Source of the DNA: Puniceicoccaceae bacterium
Lineage (GTDB): Bacteria > Verrucomicrobiota > Verrucomicrobiia > Opitutales > Coraliomargaritaceae
Assembly: GCA_017857255.1 (NCBI GenBank)
Contig: JAFMDL010000006.1
Location: 1-54,684, forward strand
Length of the DNA stretch: 54,684 nucleotides
Direction: 5' to 3'
Below, one piece after another: positions 22,034 through 31,833 of this stretch. A program made the position numbers and the translations under genes. The stretch's first letter is position 1, and the number at the start of each line of letters is the position of its first letter. The notes beneath the pieces are model-generated. The model was given only the letters and a program-made list of their open reading frames with translations. It ran no database searches and was not told the origin of the DNA.

Positions 22034-23172
22034 AATTCCCGCTGCCTCCGCAGTACTGGTAACTCCCAAGCTCTGAAACCGTTCAAGATAATTCCAGTCA
22101 GAACAAACATGAAAACAAGATTTGATCCGCCATAGGAAATAAATGGTAACGACATGCCCTTTGTAGGCAAACAGCCGGTGACCACTCCGATATTAATCAA
22201 CGCTTGTAAGGTCAAGAAGAGCAATGCGCCCATGACTAATAGATACTGATACAGATTCGGCGCACGCTTCAGTTGTAACACACCGACAAAAAATAAAGTC
22301 ATGAACAAGGTCACGACACCCAGAGTAAACACTAGTCCGAGCTCCTCCCCCACAATTGCGAAAATAAAATCAGTGTGCGCCTCGGGTAAAAATGACATCT
22401 GCTGACGTCCTGCACCCAAGCCAACGCCCTGCACTCCTCCTGCTCCAAACGCAAGGATTCCCTGCCACAACTGATAAGAGCTGTCACTGCGATTTCCCTC
22501 CACGTCAAGAAACGAGGTGATACGCTGTAAACGAACTGGGTCATGATATACCGCGACCGAAAACAATGAGAGCGCCAAGATTGCAGAGGGTATCAGAAAT
22601 TTCAACCGCACGCCGGCGAGGTAAAGCATCAAGCCACCAACTGCACCACACAAAAATGCGGTCCCAAAATCAGGCTCAATAATAATCAAACCACAAATCA
22701 CAGACAACATGCCAATCGGCACCAGAAATCCACGCAGCATATCATCAAGATGCCGTCGATTCGCTGCCAAATAATGCGCCATCATAAACAACAAACCCAA
22801 CTTGCCGATCTCGGATACTTGTAAGCGCATCGGGCCAAAATCAATCCAGCGCTGAGCACCATTGACCATTACGCCGATACCTGGCACCAGCACTAAGACT
22901 AATAACAATGCCGATCCTCCTGCTAAAATGTATGCATACTCCCGCAGCGCATCCAAATTAACAATCATTGTAAAGGCACCAGCAAAAGTCGCAAAGACCA
23001 GCCAAATTAACTGTTTCTTCAACAGCACAGTGGGGTCAGAATGCATCGCCTGGGAAGCACTGAAAAGTACAACCAAACCAAGGAAAGTCAGCGAGATAAC
23101 AATTAAAGCAATGAACACTCCTGCAGGCGGAATTCTCCATAAGGAATTTCGCGAAGCAGAACGTGGGCTCAT
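22030..23172 (-). CDS. ftsW: lipid II polymerase FtsW (SEDS family)
   Basis: Septal peptidoglycan glycosyltransferase with about ten membrane segments over 380 residues. SEDS landmarks are present: NGAQRWIDFGPMRLQVSEIGKL, EAHTDFIFAIVGEELG (the essential Asp region), and TKGMSLPFISYGGSNLVFMF near the C-terminus. It lies between the LysM gene (40-bp gap) and murG (4-bp overlap). RodA has a similar fold, but the dcw position points to FtsW. Confidence 0.96.
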   Translation of the reverse strand: MSPRSASRNSLWRIPPAGVFIALIVISLTFLGLVVLFSASQAMHSDPTVLLKKQLIWLVFATFAGAFTMIVNLDALREYAYILAGGSALLLVLVLVPGIGVMVNGAQRWIDFGPMRLQVSEIGKLGLLFMMAHYLAANRRHLDDMLRGFLVPIGMLSVICGLIIIEPDFGTAFLCGAVGGLMLYLAGVRLKFLIPSAILALSLFSVAVYHDPVRLQRITSFLDVEGNRSDSSYQLWQGILAFGAGGVQGVGLGAGRQQMSFLPEAHTDFIFAIVGEELGLVFTLGVVTLFMTLFFVGVLQLKRAPNLYQYLLVMGALLFLTLQALINIGVVTGCLPTKGMSLPFISYGGSNLVFMFVLTGIILNGFRAWELPVLRRQREL

Positions 23173-23212
23173 TCGGTATTGCTATTGTCTGAGCTAAATG
23201 GTGCCAGAGTGA

Positions 23213-24355
23213 TTACTCGTCTTCCGCGCGAACCACTGGAATCTCAACCACATTTTCAAACATCTCGTCTTCGTTTGAAACCTCAATGAACTCTTCTTCA
23301 ATCAGTGGAGTTGCCTCCACAACACGAATCTCTACCGGACCCTCTTCAACGGCAGTCGCGACTGGAGCAGCGACTGGCGGCTGAGCAGGTGCGGCTTCAA
23401 CCACTGGGGGGAGGTTCGCAGCACTACCGCTGGCCTTGACTTTCAACTTCTGACCAATCTGCATTTTACGAGGGTCAGTAATCCCATTGATTGTCAGCAG
23501 TTCTGTGGCAGACATATCATACTGACGTGCAATAGTCGCCGGGTACTCTCCCGCTTTAACGATATGGATGCCTGATGTATCGGCTGTCACAGCACTTGAT
23601 GCGGGTGCTTCGGAAACAGAGGCTAAAGCACTACTCAGATTCTCACCCACTGGTATGACCAACTGCTCGCCAACACGAATCATATCAGAATTCTTATTGT
23701 TCGCGGCCTTAATCGCTTTCACGGATGTTTTATAATTCGCTGCAATCTTTGAGAGATTGTCGCCGCCTTTTACAGTGTATGTCTCACTTGCGGTATTGAA
23801 GCCGGAAGGCTGATACGTATCCGCGATCTCAGTTTTAATCGTCGCCGTACTTTGTTCTACCGGAACCTGAATCTGCTGGCCGATTGAAAGTACGGATTTT
23901 TCATTTAAACCATTGGCAGCATACAGCTCCTTCAGCGAAGTATTAAAACGATTAGAAATTGCCCAAAGACTATCACCTTTTTCAATCGTATAAGATTCAA
24001 ATGTAGGCCCTTCGACATTTACAACATTAGCGGCTGACTCGGCGACAACAGGCTCTAGCTCTGGAGTCACTCCATTGAACTCCGAAAACTCATCGCCAGC
24101 AGGACGATTTGGCGTAGAGCGCGCCTCTGCGCTTGCATCGTAACCAGCATTGAAAGCGGGGTCTATACGAGTTGCAGGAATCAGGCCATCAGGGACTGTT
24201 GATAAACTATACTCAGTAGCTGAACCAGCAGTTTGATTCTGCTGATAGGTCTGAGATGGCGGCTGTGTCGTACCGCATCCAGGCTGCACAATTAGAATGG
24301 CGATAACACCGAGATGAAGACACAGGACAAAACCGAAGACTTTTGAAATTTTCAT
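23213..24355 (-). CDS. exported triple-LysM protein inside the dcw cluster
   Basis: 380 residues. A signal peptide is followed by a possible lipobox (QPGC, C27), so this may be a lipoprotein, although position -3 is unusual. Three LysM domains: YTIEKGDSLWAISNRFNTS (about 123-167), YTVKGGDNLSKIAANYKTS (about 193-237) and IHIVKAGEYPATIARQYDMS (about 265-310). These are separated by low-complexity linkers, and the C-terminus is acidic and Val/Glu-rich. There is no catalytic domain. It probably binds peptidoglycan at or near the septum. It sits between murD and ftsW, where E. coli has no gene. Confidence 0.88.
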   Translation of the reverse strand: MKISKVFGFVLCLHLGVIAILIVQPGCGTTQPPSQTYQQNQTAGSATEYSLSTVPDGLIPATRIDPAFNAGYDASAEARSTPNRPAGDEFSEFNGVTPELEPVVAESAANVVNVEGPTFESYTIEKGDSLWAISNRFNTSLKELYAANGLNEKSVLSIGQQIQVPVEQSTATIKTEIADTYQPSGFNTASETYTVKGGDNLSKIAANYKTSVKAIKAANNKNSDMIRVGEQLVIPVGENLSSALASVSEAPASSAVTADTSGIHIVKAGEYPATIARQYDMSATELLTINGITDPRKMQIGQKLKVKASGSAANLPPVVEAAPAQPPVAAPVATAVEEGPVEIRVVEATPLIEEEFIEVSNEDEMFENVVEIPVVRAEDE

Positions 24356-24388
24356 AATACTTTTAGCAGTTATTTGTAGAACATTAGA

Positions 24389-25684
24389 TTAATTACTATA
24401 GAACGCATCCTTCAAACTAAAAACAGTGGAAATGAACGTTTTTCCACGAGCGGAATAGCTCGAAAATTGATCAAAACTAGCAAATCCAGGACTTAGTAGA
24501 ACAATTGCAGGCGAATTCTCGATTGCCGTGCGAGTAGCCGCCTGCACGGTTGCCACAAAATCAGCGTGAATTTCTACCTTCGCATTCTGTGTACGTAAGC
24601 TCGTGGCAAGCGATCCAGCCACCTCCCCGTACAAAAAAGCCGTATTAATTTTTGGCGCAATCAATCGGGCGAAGCTCCCTAGATCTCCTCCCTTACAACT
24701 GCCCCCGCCAATCCAAAATAGTGTCCCATGCATTGCATTAACCGCTGCAGCTGCTGCATGAAAGTTAGTCGCTTTGGAGTCATTCCAAAAACTCACATCA
24801 CCCCAAGTCGTAACTAGATTTAAACGATGCTCAGGAAGCTGGTAACTATTACCCGCAGCCACCAGCGCATCGACCGGTAATTCCAATGCATGCCAAAGTG
24901 CTGATACCAAGGCAAAATTTGTTCGCTGTGGCTCAATTTGAAAGAGCGACTCTGGCTCAAGCTCAACAACGCAATTTTGGTCTACTGTAATTGAACCATG
25001 ACCAGCCACCATTTGAGGGGCAAATTGAACGACGTCTGTCCCCAACACAGAGGGTGCGTTGTCCTTCAAACATTTAAATAATTGAGATTTGGCCGCAAAG
25101 TATTCTGACATTGAATCATAGCGATCCAGATGATCTTCAGCAAAATTACTCCAAATTAGGCCGTCGAAGGCTAAACCCGTGCATAATTCTGCTTGAAAAG
25201 AACTGATCTCACATACCGCAATGGTCTCAACCTGATTCACCTCGCTGAGCACTACATCACTCAGTGGGGTACCGATATTACCAGCCTCTGCTGCTTTTTT
25301 TCCGGCCTTTTGCAGTGCCGCGTAAAGGAATGAGGTAATCGACGTTTTACCATTTGTACCAGTTACGCCCAGCAGCTTACCACGCCAATTTAACGCAGCG
25401 AAGCCGAGCTCACTATAGCAAGGTCGACCGCAGCCCTCCGCTAACATTCGCCATGGATGCCGAGCGGCAAACCCCGGACTGAATATAAATAGATCAAACT
25501 CGCTCAGCCTGTCCTGAGCAAAATCGTCCGAATCACCGGTACCAGCTTCGTCAAACAAGCAGACTTCCAACTCCAACGCATGCGCCAAGCGGCGCGCTGC
25601 CTGCCCACTCACACCTGCACCAAACACTGCCGCACGCTGATGTGCGCCAAGCGTTTTACCGGCAGATGCGTTTAATGCTTTCAA
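24389..25684 (-). CDS. murD: UDP-MurNAc-L-alanine--D-glutamate ligase
   Basis: Adds D-Glu to UDP-MurNAc-L-Ala. The 431-residue Mur ligase has the ATP loop GVTGTNGKTSITSFLY, EISSFQAELC, the central NFAEDHLDRYDSMSEYFAAK and WNDSKATNFHAAAAAV, and late LLSPGFASFDQFSSYSARGKTF, which is typical of MurD. The N-terminal Rossmann domain begins AAVFGAGVSGQAARRLA. It starts 1 bp from the mraY stop. Confidence 0.97.
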   Translation of the reverse strand: MKALNASAGKTLGAHQRAAVFGAGVSGQAARRLAHALELEVCLFDEAGTGDSDDFAQDRLSEFDLFIFSPGFAARHPWRMLAEGCGRPCYSELGFAALNWRGKLLGVTGTNGKTSITSFLYAALQKAGKKAAEAGNIGTPLSDVVLSEVNQVETIAVCEISSFQAELCTGLAFDGLIWSNFAEDHLDRYDSMSEYFAAKSQLFKCLKDNAPSVLGTDVVQFAPQMVAGHGSITVDQNCVVELEPESLFQIEPQRTNFALVSALWHALELPVDALVAAGNSYQLPEHRLNLVTTWGDVSFWNDSKATNFHAAAAAVNAMHGTLFWIGGGSCKGGDLGSFARLIAPKINTAFLYGEVAGSLATSLRTQNAKVEIHADFVATVQAATRTAIENSPAIVLLSPGFASFDQFSSYSARGKTFISTVFSLKDAFYSN

Positions 25685-25685
25685 A

Positions 25686-26786
25686 TCAACGAAGTTTCAA
25701 TGTCGCCAAGCCTGACATAGCGAAGATAAGGGATAAAATCCAGAAACGGATCACCACCTTATTTTCATGCCAACCCTTAAGCTCAAAGTGGTGGTGAATC
25801 GGCGACATCCTAAAAATACGCTTCTTACGCAGTTTAAAAGAACCCACTTGCAGAATCACTGAACCGGCCTCCATTACAAAAATACCCCCAACAATAATAA
25901 GCGTCAGTGGTTGGTGTACCATAAATGCGATCATACCGATCAATCCACCCAGAGCAAGCGAACCAGTATCACCCATAAAAACTTCAGCCGGATGTGAGTT
26001 ATACCAAAGGAATGCTAGACTCGCGCCCAACAGGGCCGAGCAAACCACCGCCAATTCCCCTGCTCCCGGAATATAGCTGATAAACAAATAATCGGCAATA
26101 ATCGTATTGCCCGCAGCATAAGCCATAATGGCAAATGCCATCGCGGCAGTCACTGTGCAGCCGATCGCCAAGCCATCGACACCATCAGTCAAGTTGATCG
26201 CATTACTTGATCCAGCCAGAATCAGAAATAAGAACGGCACTAAAAATAGCAGGGACATTTGTGACCACACTACTTCTTTATAAAATGGCACCCAAAGCTC
26301 GCGCATACGATCCGCCGATTCTGGGCACAACAGTAACATCAACAAAGCCACTACAGTTAATCCACCTTGACCCACGAGCTTCCATCGCCCAGATAACCCG
26401 GCGCTATTTTTCTTCACCACTTTTAAATAATCGTCAAGGAAACCAATTATGGTCAATCCGAGGTAAACCACCAGCCCTGTATACACATAGACATTAGGTC
26501 GTGCCCACAGAACCGCACTCACCAGCACTGACGCACAAATCATAAGACCTCCCATCGTCGGAGTCTGGGACTTTGCTGCATGCAACTCTGCCAAATCACC
26601 TACTTCGTCTTTCGTTCGCAACGATTGCTTGGCACTCAAGTCTCGCAACTTGGCAAATAACCACGGTCCCATAATAAAGCCGACCCCCATCGCAGTTAGC
26701 CCGGCACACGCGGCGCGCAATGTGATATAACGAAATAGACGAAGCGGTCCAAAATAAGCTTCAAAATCGGCAAGGTAACTAAGCAT
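25686..26786 (-). CDS. mraY: phospho-N-acetylmuramoyl-pentapeptide transferase
   Basis: Transfers phospho-MurNAc-pentapeptide to undecaprenyl phosphate (lipid I). The 366-residue integral membrane protein has about ten segments. Catalytic motifs are FLDDYLKVVKKNSAGL (double Asp), NLTDGVDGLAIG, and PIHHHFELKGW with the essential histidines. TPTMGG near the N-terminus is also typical. It lies between murF (30-bp gap) and murD (1 bp). Confidence 0.98.
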   Translation of the reverse strand: MLSYLADFEAYFGPLRLFRYITLRAACAGLTAMGVGFIMGPWLFAKLRDLSAKQSLRTKDEVGDLAELHAAKSQTPTMGGLMICASVLVSAVLWARPNVYVYTGLVVYLGLTIIGFLDDYLKVVKKNSAGLSGRWKLVGQGGLTVVALLMLLLCPESADRMRELWVPFYKEVVWSQMSLLFLVPFLFLILAGSSNAINLTDGVDGLAIGCTVTAAMAFAIMAYAAGNTIIADYLFISYIPGAGELAVVCSALLGASLAFLWYNSHPAEVFMGDTGSLALGGLIGMIAFMVHQPLTLIIVGGIFVMEAGSVILQVGSFKLRKKRIFRMSPIHHHFELKGWHENKVVIRFWILSLIFAMSGLATLKLR

Positions 26787-26816
26787 TCTTAATCAATAAC
26801 AGTGAGAGTAATAAAA

Positions 26817-28199
26817 TTAGCGAAATTCCGCAGGTAACAGTTGTTCGAGGGCATAGGATCGACTCCCCTTCAGAAAGAGCGATCCCTTAAATTCAGCAAC
26901 GATGGATTTTATTTTTTCGACATCACTGACGCACTGAAGCTGGTCACTTTTGCACCCAGCCTCGACCGCTCCGACAGTGTAAGCCTGCGTCAGTGCTGGT
27001 GGCCCAACAAAAAGGACACGATCATGTGGCCCTAATTCAAGCTGCTGCCCCACCTCCTGGTGCAAGACTTCAGCTTCGCTGCCCAATTCATCCATCGCCC
27101 CCAGTATGTAACAGCGGCCCTCACCCGCAGGAGCCGCCCTGTTATACGCTGCTATTGCATCAATCATCGACGACGGATTGGCATTGTAGCAATCGATATA
27201 AAAAGACTGCGGACCGCAAGTTACCATCCCCCCGCGATCTGAATTGGGCAACCACCTCGCAAGTCGATCGCGTATCAGTGAGTCTGTAATGCAGAGTTCA
27301 CGTGCAGCGACAATCGCTAGCGCAGCATTCACACAGATGCCGCGACTTGAGCTTGCGACTTGAAAATGTTCCGTACCAAAGTCATTCGTTAAATACAAAA
27401 TAGTATGCGTCGGAGCAGTCGTATCGAGGCGATAACGAATCACTCGCTGAGGGTCGCCAATTACTGACTCATCCTCTGCAGCGACGACGATTGCCCGATC
27501 AGCACAGGCTAAATAAGCGGGGTACTGCAACAGGGCAGCTGGTAAGATCACTCGTGCATTTTCCCGCGCGCGGAGTTGTAATTGAGCCTTTTCCGCAGCC
27601 ACATTTGCCAACGAACCAAGTAACTCAAGGTGTGCGGGTGCGATATTAGTCACCACTGTCAAATCAGCGTGAATCATTTCCCCAAGTTCAGACATCTCAC
27701 CTAGCTGATTAATCCCTGCCTCGATCACCGCAAAATTATGCGCATCCTCATCGAGTCCAAACAACGTCATTGGTACGCCAATGCGATTATTCCAGTTACC
27801 CGCCGTAGCATGAGTACGCGCTTCATCTAATATAACACGTAGCATTTCTTTAGTGGAGGTCTTTCCACAACTACCTGTTATTCCAATTACTGGTTGAGTA
27901 AAGTTCGCACGCACATTTGCAGCGATCATTCCCATCGCTACTAAAGAATCATCCACTACCAATTGTGGTATCGGCGCATTCTGTGGATGCTCGACTAACA
28001 AGGCACTCGCACCGCCAGCCACGGCCTGTGCGACAAAGTCATGCCCATCACGCTCACCTCCGCTTAATGCTACAAAACATTCACCTGCTCGGATCCGTCG
28101 CGCATCAAAACAAAAACCAGAAACCGATCTTGGCTCAGTCCCTTCCAGCCAAATACCATTTGACCATGCTTTTAATTCCTTTGGATCAAAGCGAGTCAT
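26817..28199 (-). CDS. murF: UDP-MurNAc-tripeptide--D-alanyl-D-alanine ligase
   Basis: Adds D-Ala-D-Ala to complete the pentapeptide. 460 residues from MTRFDPKELKAW. The SD AAGGAG lies 6 nt before ATG 28199 and decides the start; the frame also opens 33 nt upstream inside murE. Motifs are FVALSGGERDGHDF, ITGSCGKTSTKEM (ATP loop), NNRIGVPMTL, EAGINQLGEM, DCYNANPSSM and LFLKGSRSYALEQL. It uses the dipeptide made by the ddl gene of the same cluster. Confidence 0.97.
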   Translation of the reverse strand: MTRFDPKELKAWSNGIWLEGTEPRSVSGFCFDARRIRAGECFVALSGGERDGHDFVAQAVAGGASALLVEHPQNAPIPQLVVDDSLVAMGMIAANVRANFTQPVIGITGSCGKTSTKEMLRVILDEARTHATAGNWNNRIGVPMTLFGLDEDAHNFAVIEAGINQLGEMSELGEMIHADLTVVTNIAPAHLELLGSLANVAAEKAQLQLRARENARVILPAALLQYPAYLACADRAIVVAAEDESVIGDPQRVIRYRLDTTAPTHTILYLTNDFGTEHFQVASSSRGICVNAALAIVAARELCITDSLIRDRLARWLPNSDRGGMVTCGPQSFYIDCYNANPSSMIDAIAAYNRAAPAGEGRCYILGAMDELGSEAEVLHQEVGQQLELGPHDRVLFVGPPALTQAYTVGAVEAGCKSDQLQCVSDVEKIKSIVAEFKGSLFLKGSRSYALEQLLPAEFR

Positions 28200-28218
28200 C
28201 GTAGTCTCCTTATCACCA

Positions 28219-29712
28219 CTAAACACCCTCACTGTTCAATGCTTTGAGCTGAATAAGCTCACCTGCAACTTTACGATCATCGAATGGAATCACCGTGCCG
28301 TCAAACTCCTGAAACGATTCATGCCCTTTACCTGCGATTAACACACAGTCTTCTACTCCCGCCACATCTAGGGCTAGTGAAATCGCACGTTTACGGTCAT
28401 CGATAAACATCACCTGCTTGGCTGTCTCGGAGGTACATGCTTTACGCATGTCTGCGAAAATTTGCTCTACAGGTTCGGATCGAGGATTGTCCGAAGTCGC
28501 AAAAATCACGTCCGCACGATCGAGCACTGCACGTAACATCGGCCCACGCTTACTACGATCGCGATCACCACCACAACCACAGACCACAATTAACTTACCA
28601 GGGGTAATTTCACGTAACATTTCGCATGCGTTTTTCAACGCATCATCAGTATGTGCGTAATCCACTAATACATTGAATGCCTGCCCACTATCGATACGCT
28701 CCATCCGACCTGGAACTCCTGAAAAGCTAGATAAATGGTCTAATAATACAGCAATATTATAACCTTTAGCATGCCCAATCGCCAATGATGCAAGTAGATT
28801 ACTCACGTTGTAGCGGCCAAGTAATGGCGAAACCACAGCGATGCGCTGATCAAACCAAATCAAATCAAACTCAGTACGATCAGCAAACAACTGCACATTC
28901 TCCGCACGAATCAATGCCGATTTTTTTAACCCAAAGGTAATGACATCCGTAGCACTATCGACTTCTCCACACATGCGTTCGCCATACGGACAATCAATAT
29001 TGATAGCTACCACTTTAGGAGTATTTCCTGACGCTCCAATAAAAAGGCTCTTTTTAGTTTCATAATAAGCCTCCATCGTCTTATGATAGTCGATATGGTC
29101 CTGTGTTAAATTCAGGAAAACCGCGACATCCCAATCGATGCCATACACTCGCTTTTGATCAATCCCGTGCGAACTCACTTCCATGACCGCTTCCTCACAA
29201 CCGTTTTCCACCATCTGACTTAACAGTGCGTGTACATCAACTGACTCAGGAGTTGTACGAAAAGAAGGTAAAGTGCGGCGACCTAGATCATAACGAATCG
29301 TGCCGAGCAAACCGACTGAATCATTCCCGCCAAGTAAATGCTGAGTGAGCATCGATACCGTAGTCTTACCATTAGTTCCAGTTATACCAGTAATACCTAA
29401 TTTCTCGTCTGGCCTACCATAGAAGCTACGTGACACGAGTGCGAGCGTCTCACGCACGTCTTTAACTTGAATGAAGTCGATCGGAAAATGAGCTCCTAGA
29501 TCTTGCTCCGTCACAATCATAACGGCACCACGATCTACGGCTTCTTCCACGTAGAAATTACCATCGGTTCGCAAACCACCAATTGCAAAAAACAACGCAC
29601 CTGGAACGACGCGACGACTATCAGTAATCAAGCAAGTGACTATATTCTCACCACTTCCCTTGCGAGTGAGTAGCTCTGCCTCTTCAATCAGTTGCTGTGC
29701 ACTAGGGTTCAT
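28219..29712 (-). CDS. murE: UDP-MurNAc-tripeptide synthetase, predicted meso-DAP type
   Basis: Adds the third stem amino acid. 497 residues from MNPSAQQLIEEA. The longer open frame (to 29826) overlaps ftsI and has no homology to MurE starts. Motifs: ITDSRRVVPGALFFAIGG, ITGTNGKTTVSMLTQ (ATP loop), EVSSHGIDQKRVYGI, NLTQDHIDYHKTME, and DNPRSEP. The DNPR motif is the signature of meso-diaminopimelate-specific MurE, so the wall is predicted to be DAP-type. KGHES near the C-terminus also fits. Confidence 0.96.
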   Translation of the reverse strand: MNPSAQQLIEEAELLTRKGSGENIVTCLITDSRRVVPGALFFAIGGLRTDGNFYVEEAVDRGAVMIVTEQDLGAHFPIDFIQVKDVRETLALVSRSFYGRPDEKLGITGITGTNGKTTVSMLTQHLLGGNDSVGLLGTIRYDLGRRTLPSFRTTPESVDVHALLSQMVENGCEEAVMEVSSHGIDQKRVYGIDWDVAVFLNLTQDHIDYHKTMEAYYETKKSLFIGASGNTPKVVAINIDCPYGERMCGEVDSATDVITFGLKKSALIRAENVQLFADRTEFDLIWFDQRIAVVSPLLGRYNVSNLLASLAIGHAKGYNIAVLLDHLSSFSGVPGRMERIDSGQAFNVLVDYAHTDDALKNACEMLREITPGKLIVVCGCGGDRDRSKRGPMLRAVLDRADVIFATSDNPRSEPVEQIFADMRKACTSETAKQVMFIDDRKRAISLALDVAGVEDCVLIAGKGHESFQEFDGTVIPFDDRKVAGELIQLKALNSEGV

Positions 29713-29797
29713 GAGAAAGTGACGATCACTTTTGACTGGGTTCGCGTTAAGTGATCGAGCGTAGGATTGACGAGAGCTGACAGACGACAGCAGCGTG

Positions 29798-31612
29798 CTA
29801 ATTTGAAATTCGGCGAGACCGATCATATCCAGAGTGTTTTAAAGCTAAGAAGGATGCATCAGGTCGCGAAGGACGAATGCCGAGGTATGCGATACAGGCT
29901 TCCGCAATATTACGAAAAGCTGGCGCTGAAACGGATCCCCCATACCCAACACCTTTTAACTGAGGTTCATCAACCACTACAGTGATGACCAAAGCGGGAT
30001 TATTGGCGGGGAAAAATCCACTGAAAGAAGCGACGTGATGCTGGCGCGAGTATTTGCCATTCACTATTTTTTGAGTCGTCCCAGTTTTACCGGCGACTGA
30101 GTAATTATCAATTGCCGCCTTACGTGCGGTGCCATCTTTGCCGACCACATCGACGAGCATATCAGCGACCGTCTGTGCCACTTCAGTCGAAACCACACGG
30201 CGTTTTGCCTTAGGTGAAAAGTGGACAATATCATTACCCACCGCATCAAAGACACGTTCCGCGATCAAAGGCTCCATCAACACACCTTTATTAGCGATCA
30301 CCGACATCGCTCCATGGATCTGCATCGGCGTCGCACTCACCGCATGCCCCATAGGTAAACGTGTAATCGTCAGGCCATCCCAATTTTTAACTGAATGTAA
30401 AGTCCCGGATACTTCTCCACCGAGGTCAAAACCTGTCTTCTCTCCAAACCCAAATGCTTCTGCATAGTCGTGCAGCCGATTTTCGCCTAATATTAAGCCT
30501 AAATGCGCCGCCCCACGATTACTCGATTTAACGACAATATCATGCATAGAGAGTGAATCATATGTATGGTGATCGCTCGGCAGTTTAAGTGAACGCCCCT
30601 TGTAGCTCACCCGCTCAACTCCAGTTTGAAAGATATCTTCAGGTGCTACAATTCCCTCGTTAAGTGCCGCAGCAGCAGGTACTATTTTAAAAGTTGAACC
30701 TGGCTCGATTAAATCTGTCAGCGCTCGATTACGCTGCGAATCGATTGGATATTTCTTCGTATTATAAAATTCATTGGGATCATACGTTGGGTAATTCGCC
30801 ATCGCCATAACCGCACCAGTTGACGGCTCGCTAACAATCACGCTCACACTTTCTGGATTGTATTCAGCCGCTAGGCGTGCGACCTCTTGCTCAACGATAT
30901 GCTGAACCATCAAATCAACACTCAGCGCAACATTTAGCCCATCGGCTGGGGCCACTTCGCGCGCTCGAAATTGCGCCAGCTCACGACGTCGACCATCACG
31001 CTCAGTTTCACGCCAACCATCTTGGCCTCGTAAATAATAATCAAAGAAGCGCTCCACTCCAGTAACTGGAGTCTCTTCGTGATTCACATAGCCCAGCACA
31101 TGCGCCGCTAGTTTACCACTCGGGTACGTGCGACTGTATTTACGATTTCCATACACACCTTTAATCCCCAACTCACGAACTTTGTCATACGTATCCTCAT
31201 CCAAACCTTTAGCTAGATAGGCCCATTTAATTAGACTCACCGCTTGAGCATGATCGGAGCCTCTTCGGGTCTTCGTCTCGATTGCACGAATGACTTTTTC
31301 CAATGGTTGATCGATCAAATTAGCCAACTCAGTGAACTTCTCTTGGTCCGTTTCACGCGCTGATTGTGGATCCACACCAAGGTCGATTGTAGTATGCGTG
31401 GTCGCGAGCAAATTACCGCGATTGTCCACTATATTACCACGTCGCGCTTCGACGATTTGCACCATTTTACGGTTGCTTTCGACATGTTCGAGTAACGCCT
31501 CTTGCTCCCACACGTGCAAGTAGAACAAGCGTCCGATCAAGACACAGAACGCAAAAGCGACTGCGCTCGAAACGAGGGCTGCACGTGCAGTGGATACAAA
31601 AGCTTTACTCAT
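29798..31612 (-). CDS. ftsI: septal penicillin-binding protein (class B transpeptidase)
   Basis: Cross-links septal peptidoglycan; partner of FtsW. 604 residues with a single N-terminal membrane anchor (about 11-33), a pedestal region beginning EARRGNIVDNRGNLLA, and the transpeptidase domain. Active-site motifs are S306-TFK309 (EPGSTFKIVP), S363-S-N365 and K509-T-G511 (VAGKTGTTQK). There is no C-terminal PASTA domain. It lies 11 bp after the 65-aa ORF, within the dcw order. Confidence 0.96.
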   Translation of the reverse strand: MSKAFVSTARAALVSSAVAFAFCVLIGRLFYLHVWEQEALLEHVESNRKMVQIVEARRGNIVDNRGNLLATTHTTIDLGVDPQSARETDQEKFTELANLIDQPLEKVIRAIETKTRRGSDHAQAVSLIKWAYLAKGLDEDTYDKVRELGIKGVYGNRKYSRTYPSGKLAAHVLGYVNHEETPVTGVERFFDYYLRGQDGWRETERDGRRRELAQFRAREVAPADGLNVALSVDLMVQHIVEQEVARLAAEYNPESVSVIVSEPSTGAVMAMANYPTYDPNEFYNTKKYPIDSQRNRALTDLIEPGSTFKIVPAAAALNEGIVAPEDIFQTGVERVSYKGRSLKLPSDHHTYDSLSMHDIVVKSSNRGAAHLGLILGENRLHDYAEAFGFGEKTGFDLGGEVSGTLHSVKNWDGLTITRLPMGHAVSATPMQIHGAMSVIANKGVLMEPLIAERVFDAVGNDIVHFSPKAKRRVVSTEVAQTVADMLVDVVGKDGTARKAAIDNYSVAGKTGTTQKIVNGKYSRQHHVASFSGFFPANNPALVITVVVDEPQLKGVGYGGSVSAPAFRNIAEACIAYLGIRPSRPDASFLALKHSGYDRSRRISN

Positions 31613-31623
31613 CGTAATACGTC

Positions 31624-31821
31624 TTACGCGCTACGCTTAATCGAACGACTTTTTTGATAATGACGAGCGAGTTTTTGCAAAGTGCTACGCGACGGGCGAA
31701 GTGGTTCCACATCGAATGTCTCTTTAGCATTTTGTACCGAACGGGTCCAGCATTCTAGCAGACCATCTTTAAGCTCTGGCCGATGTTCCGTATTGCGATA
31801 ATAATCAGATGTAACTTGCAT
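31624..31821 (-). CDS. small hypothetical protein between ftsL-like and ftsI (65 aa)
   Basis: Not recognised. A 65-residue soluble protein with a basic C-terminus (LQKLARHYQKSRSIKRSA) and an acidic/polar first half (DYYRNTEHRPELKDGLLECW). It is tightly packed: 12 bp after the ftsL-like stop and 11 bp before ftsI, so it is probably translated with them. It has no membrane segment. Its position suggests a small divisome-associated or coupling protein, but that rests on location only. Confidence 0.65.
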   Translation of the reverse strand: MQVTSDYYRNTEHRPELKDGLLECWTRSVQNAKETFDVEPLRPSRSTLQKLARHYQKSRSIKRSA

Positions 31822-31833
31822 AATAGTACTGGG

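Noticed and set aside
29713..29826. 38-residue N-terminal extension of murE
   Set aside because: It overlaps the ftsI 3' end and has no MurE similarity; MNPSAQQL is a typical start.
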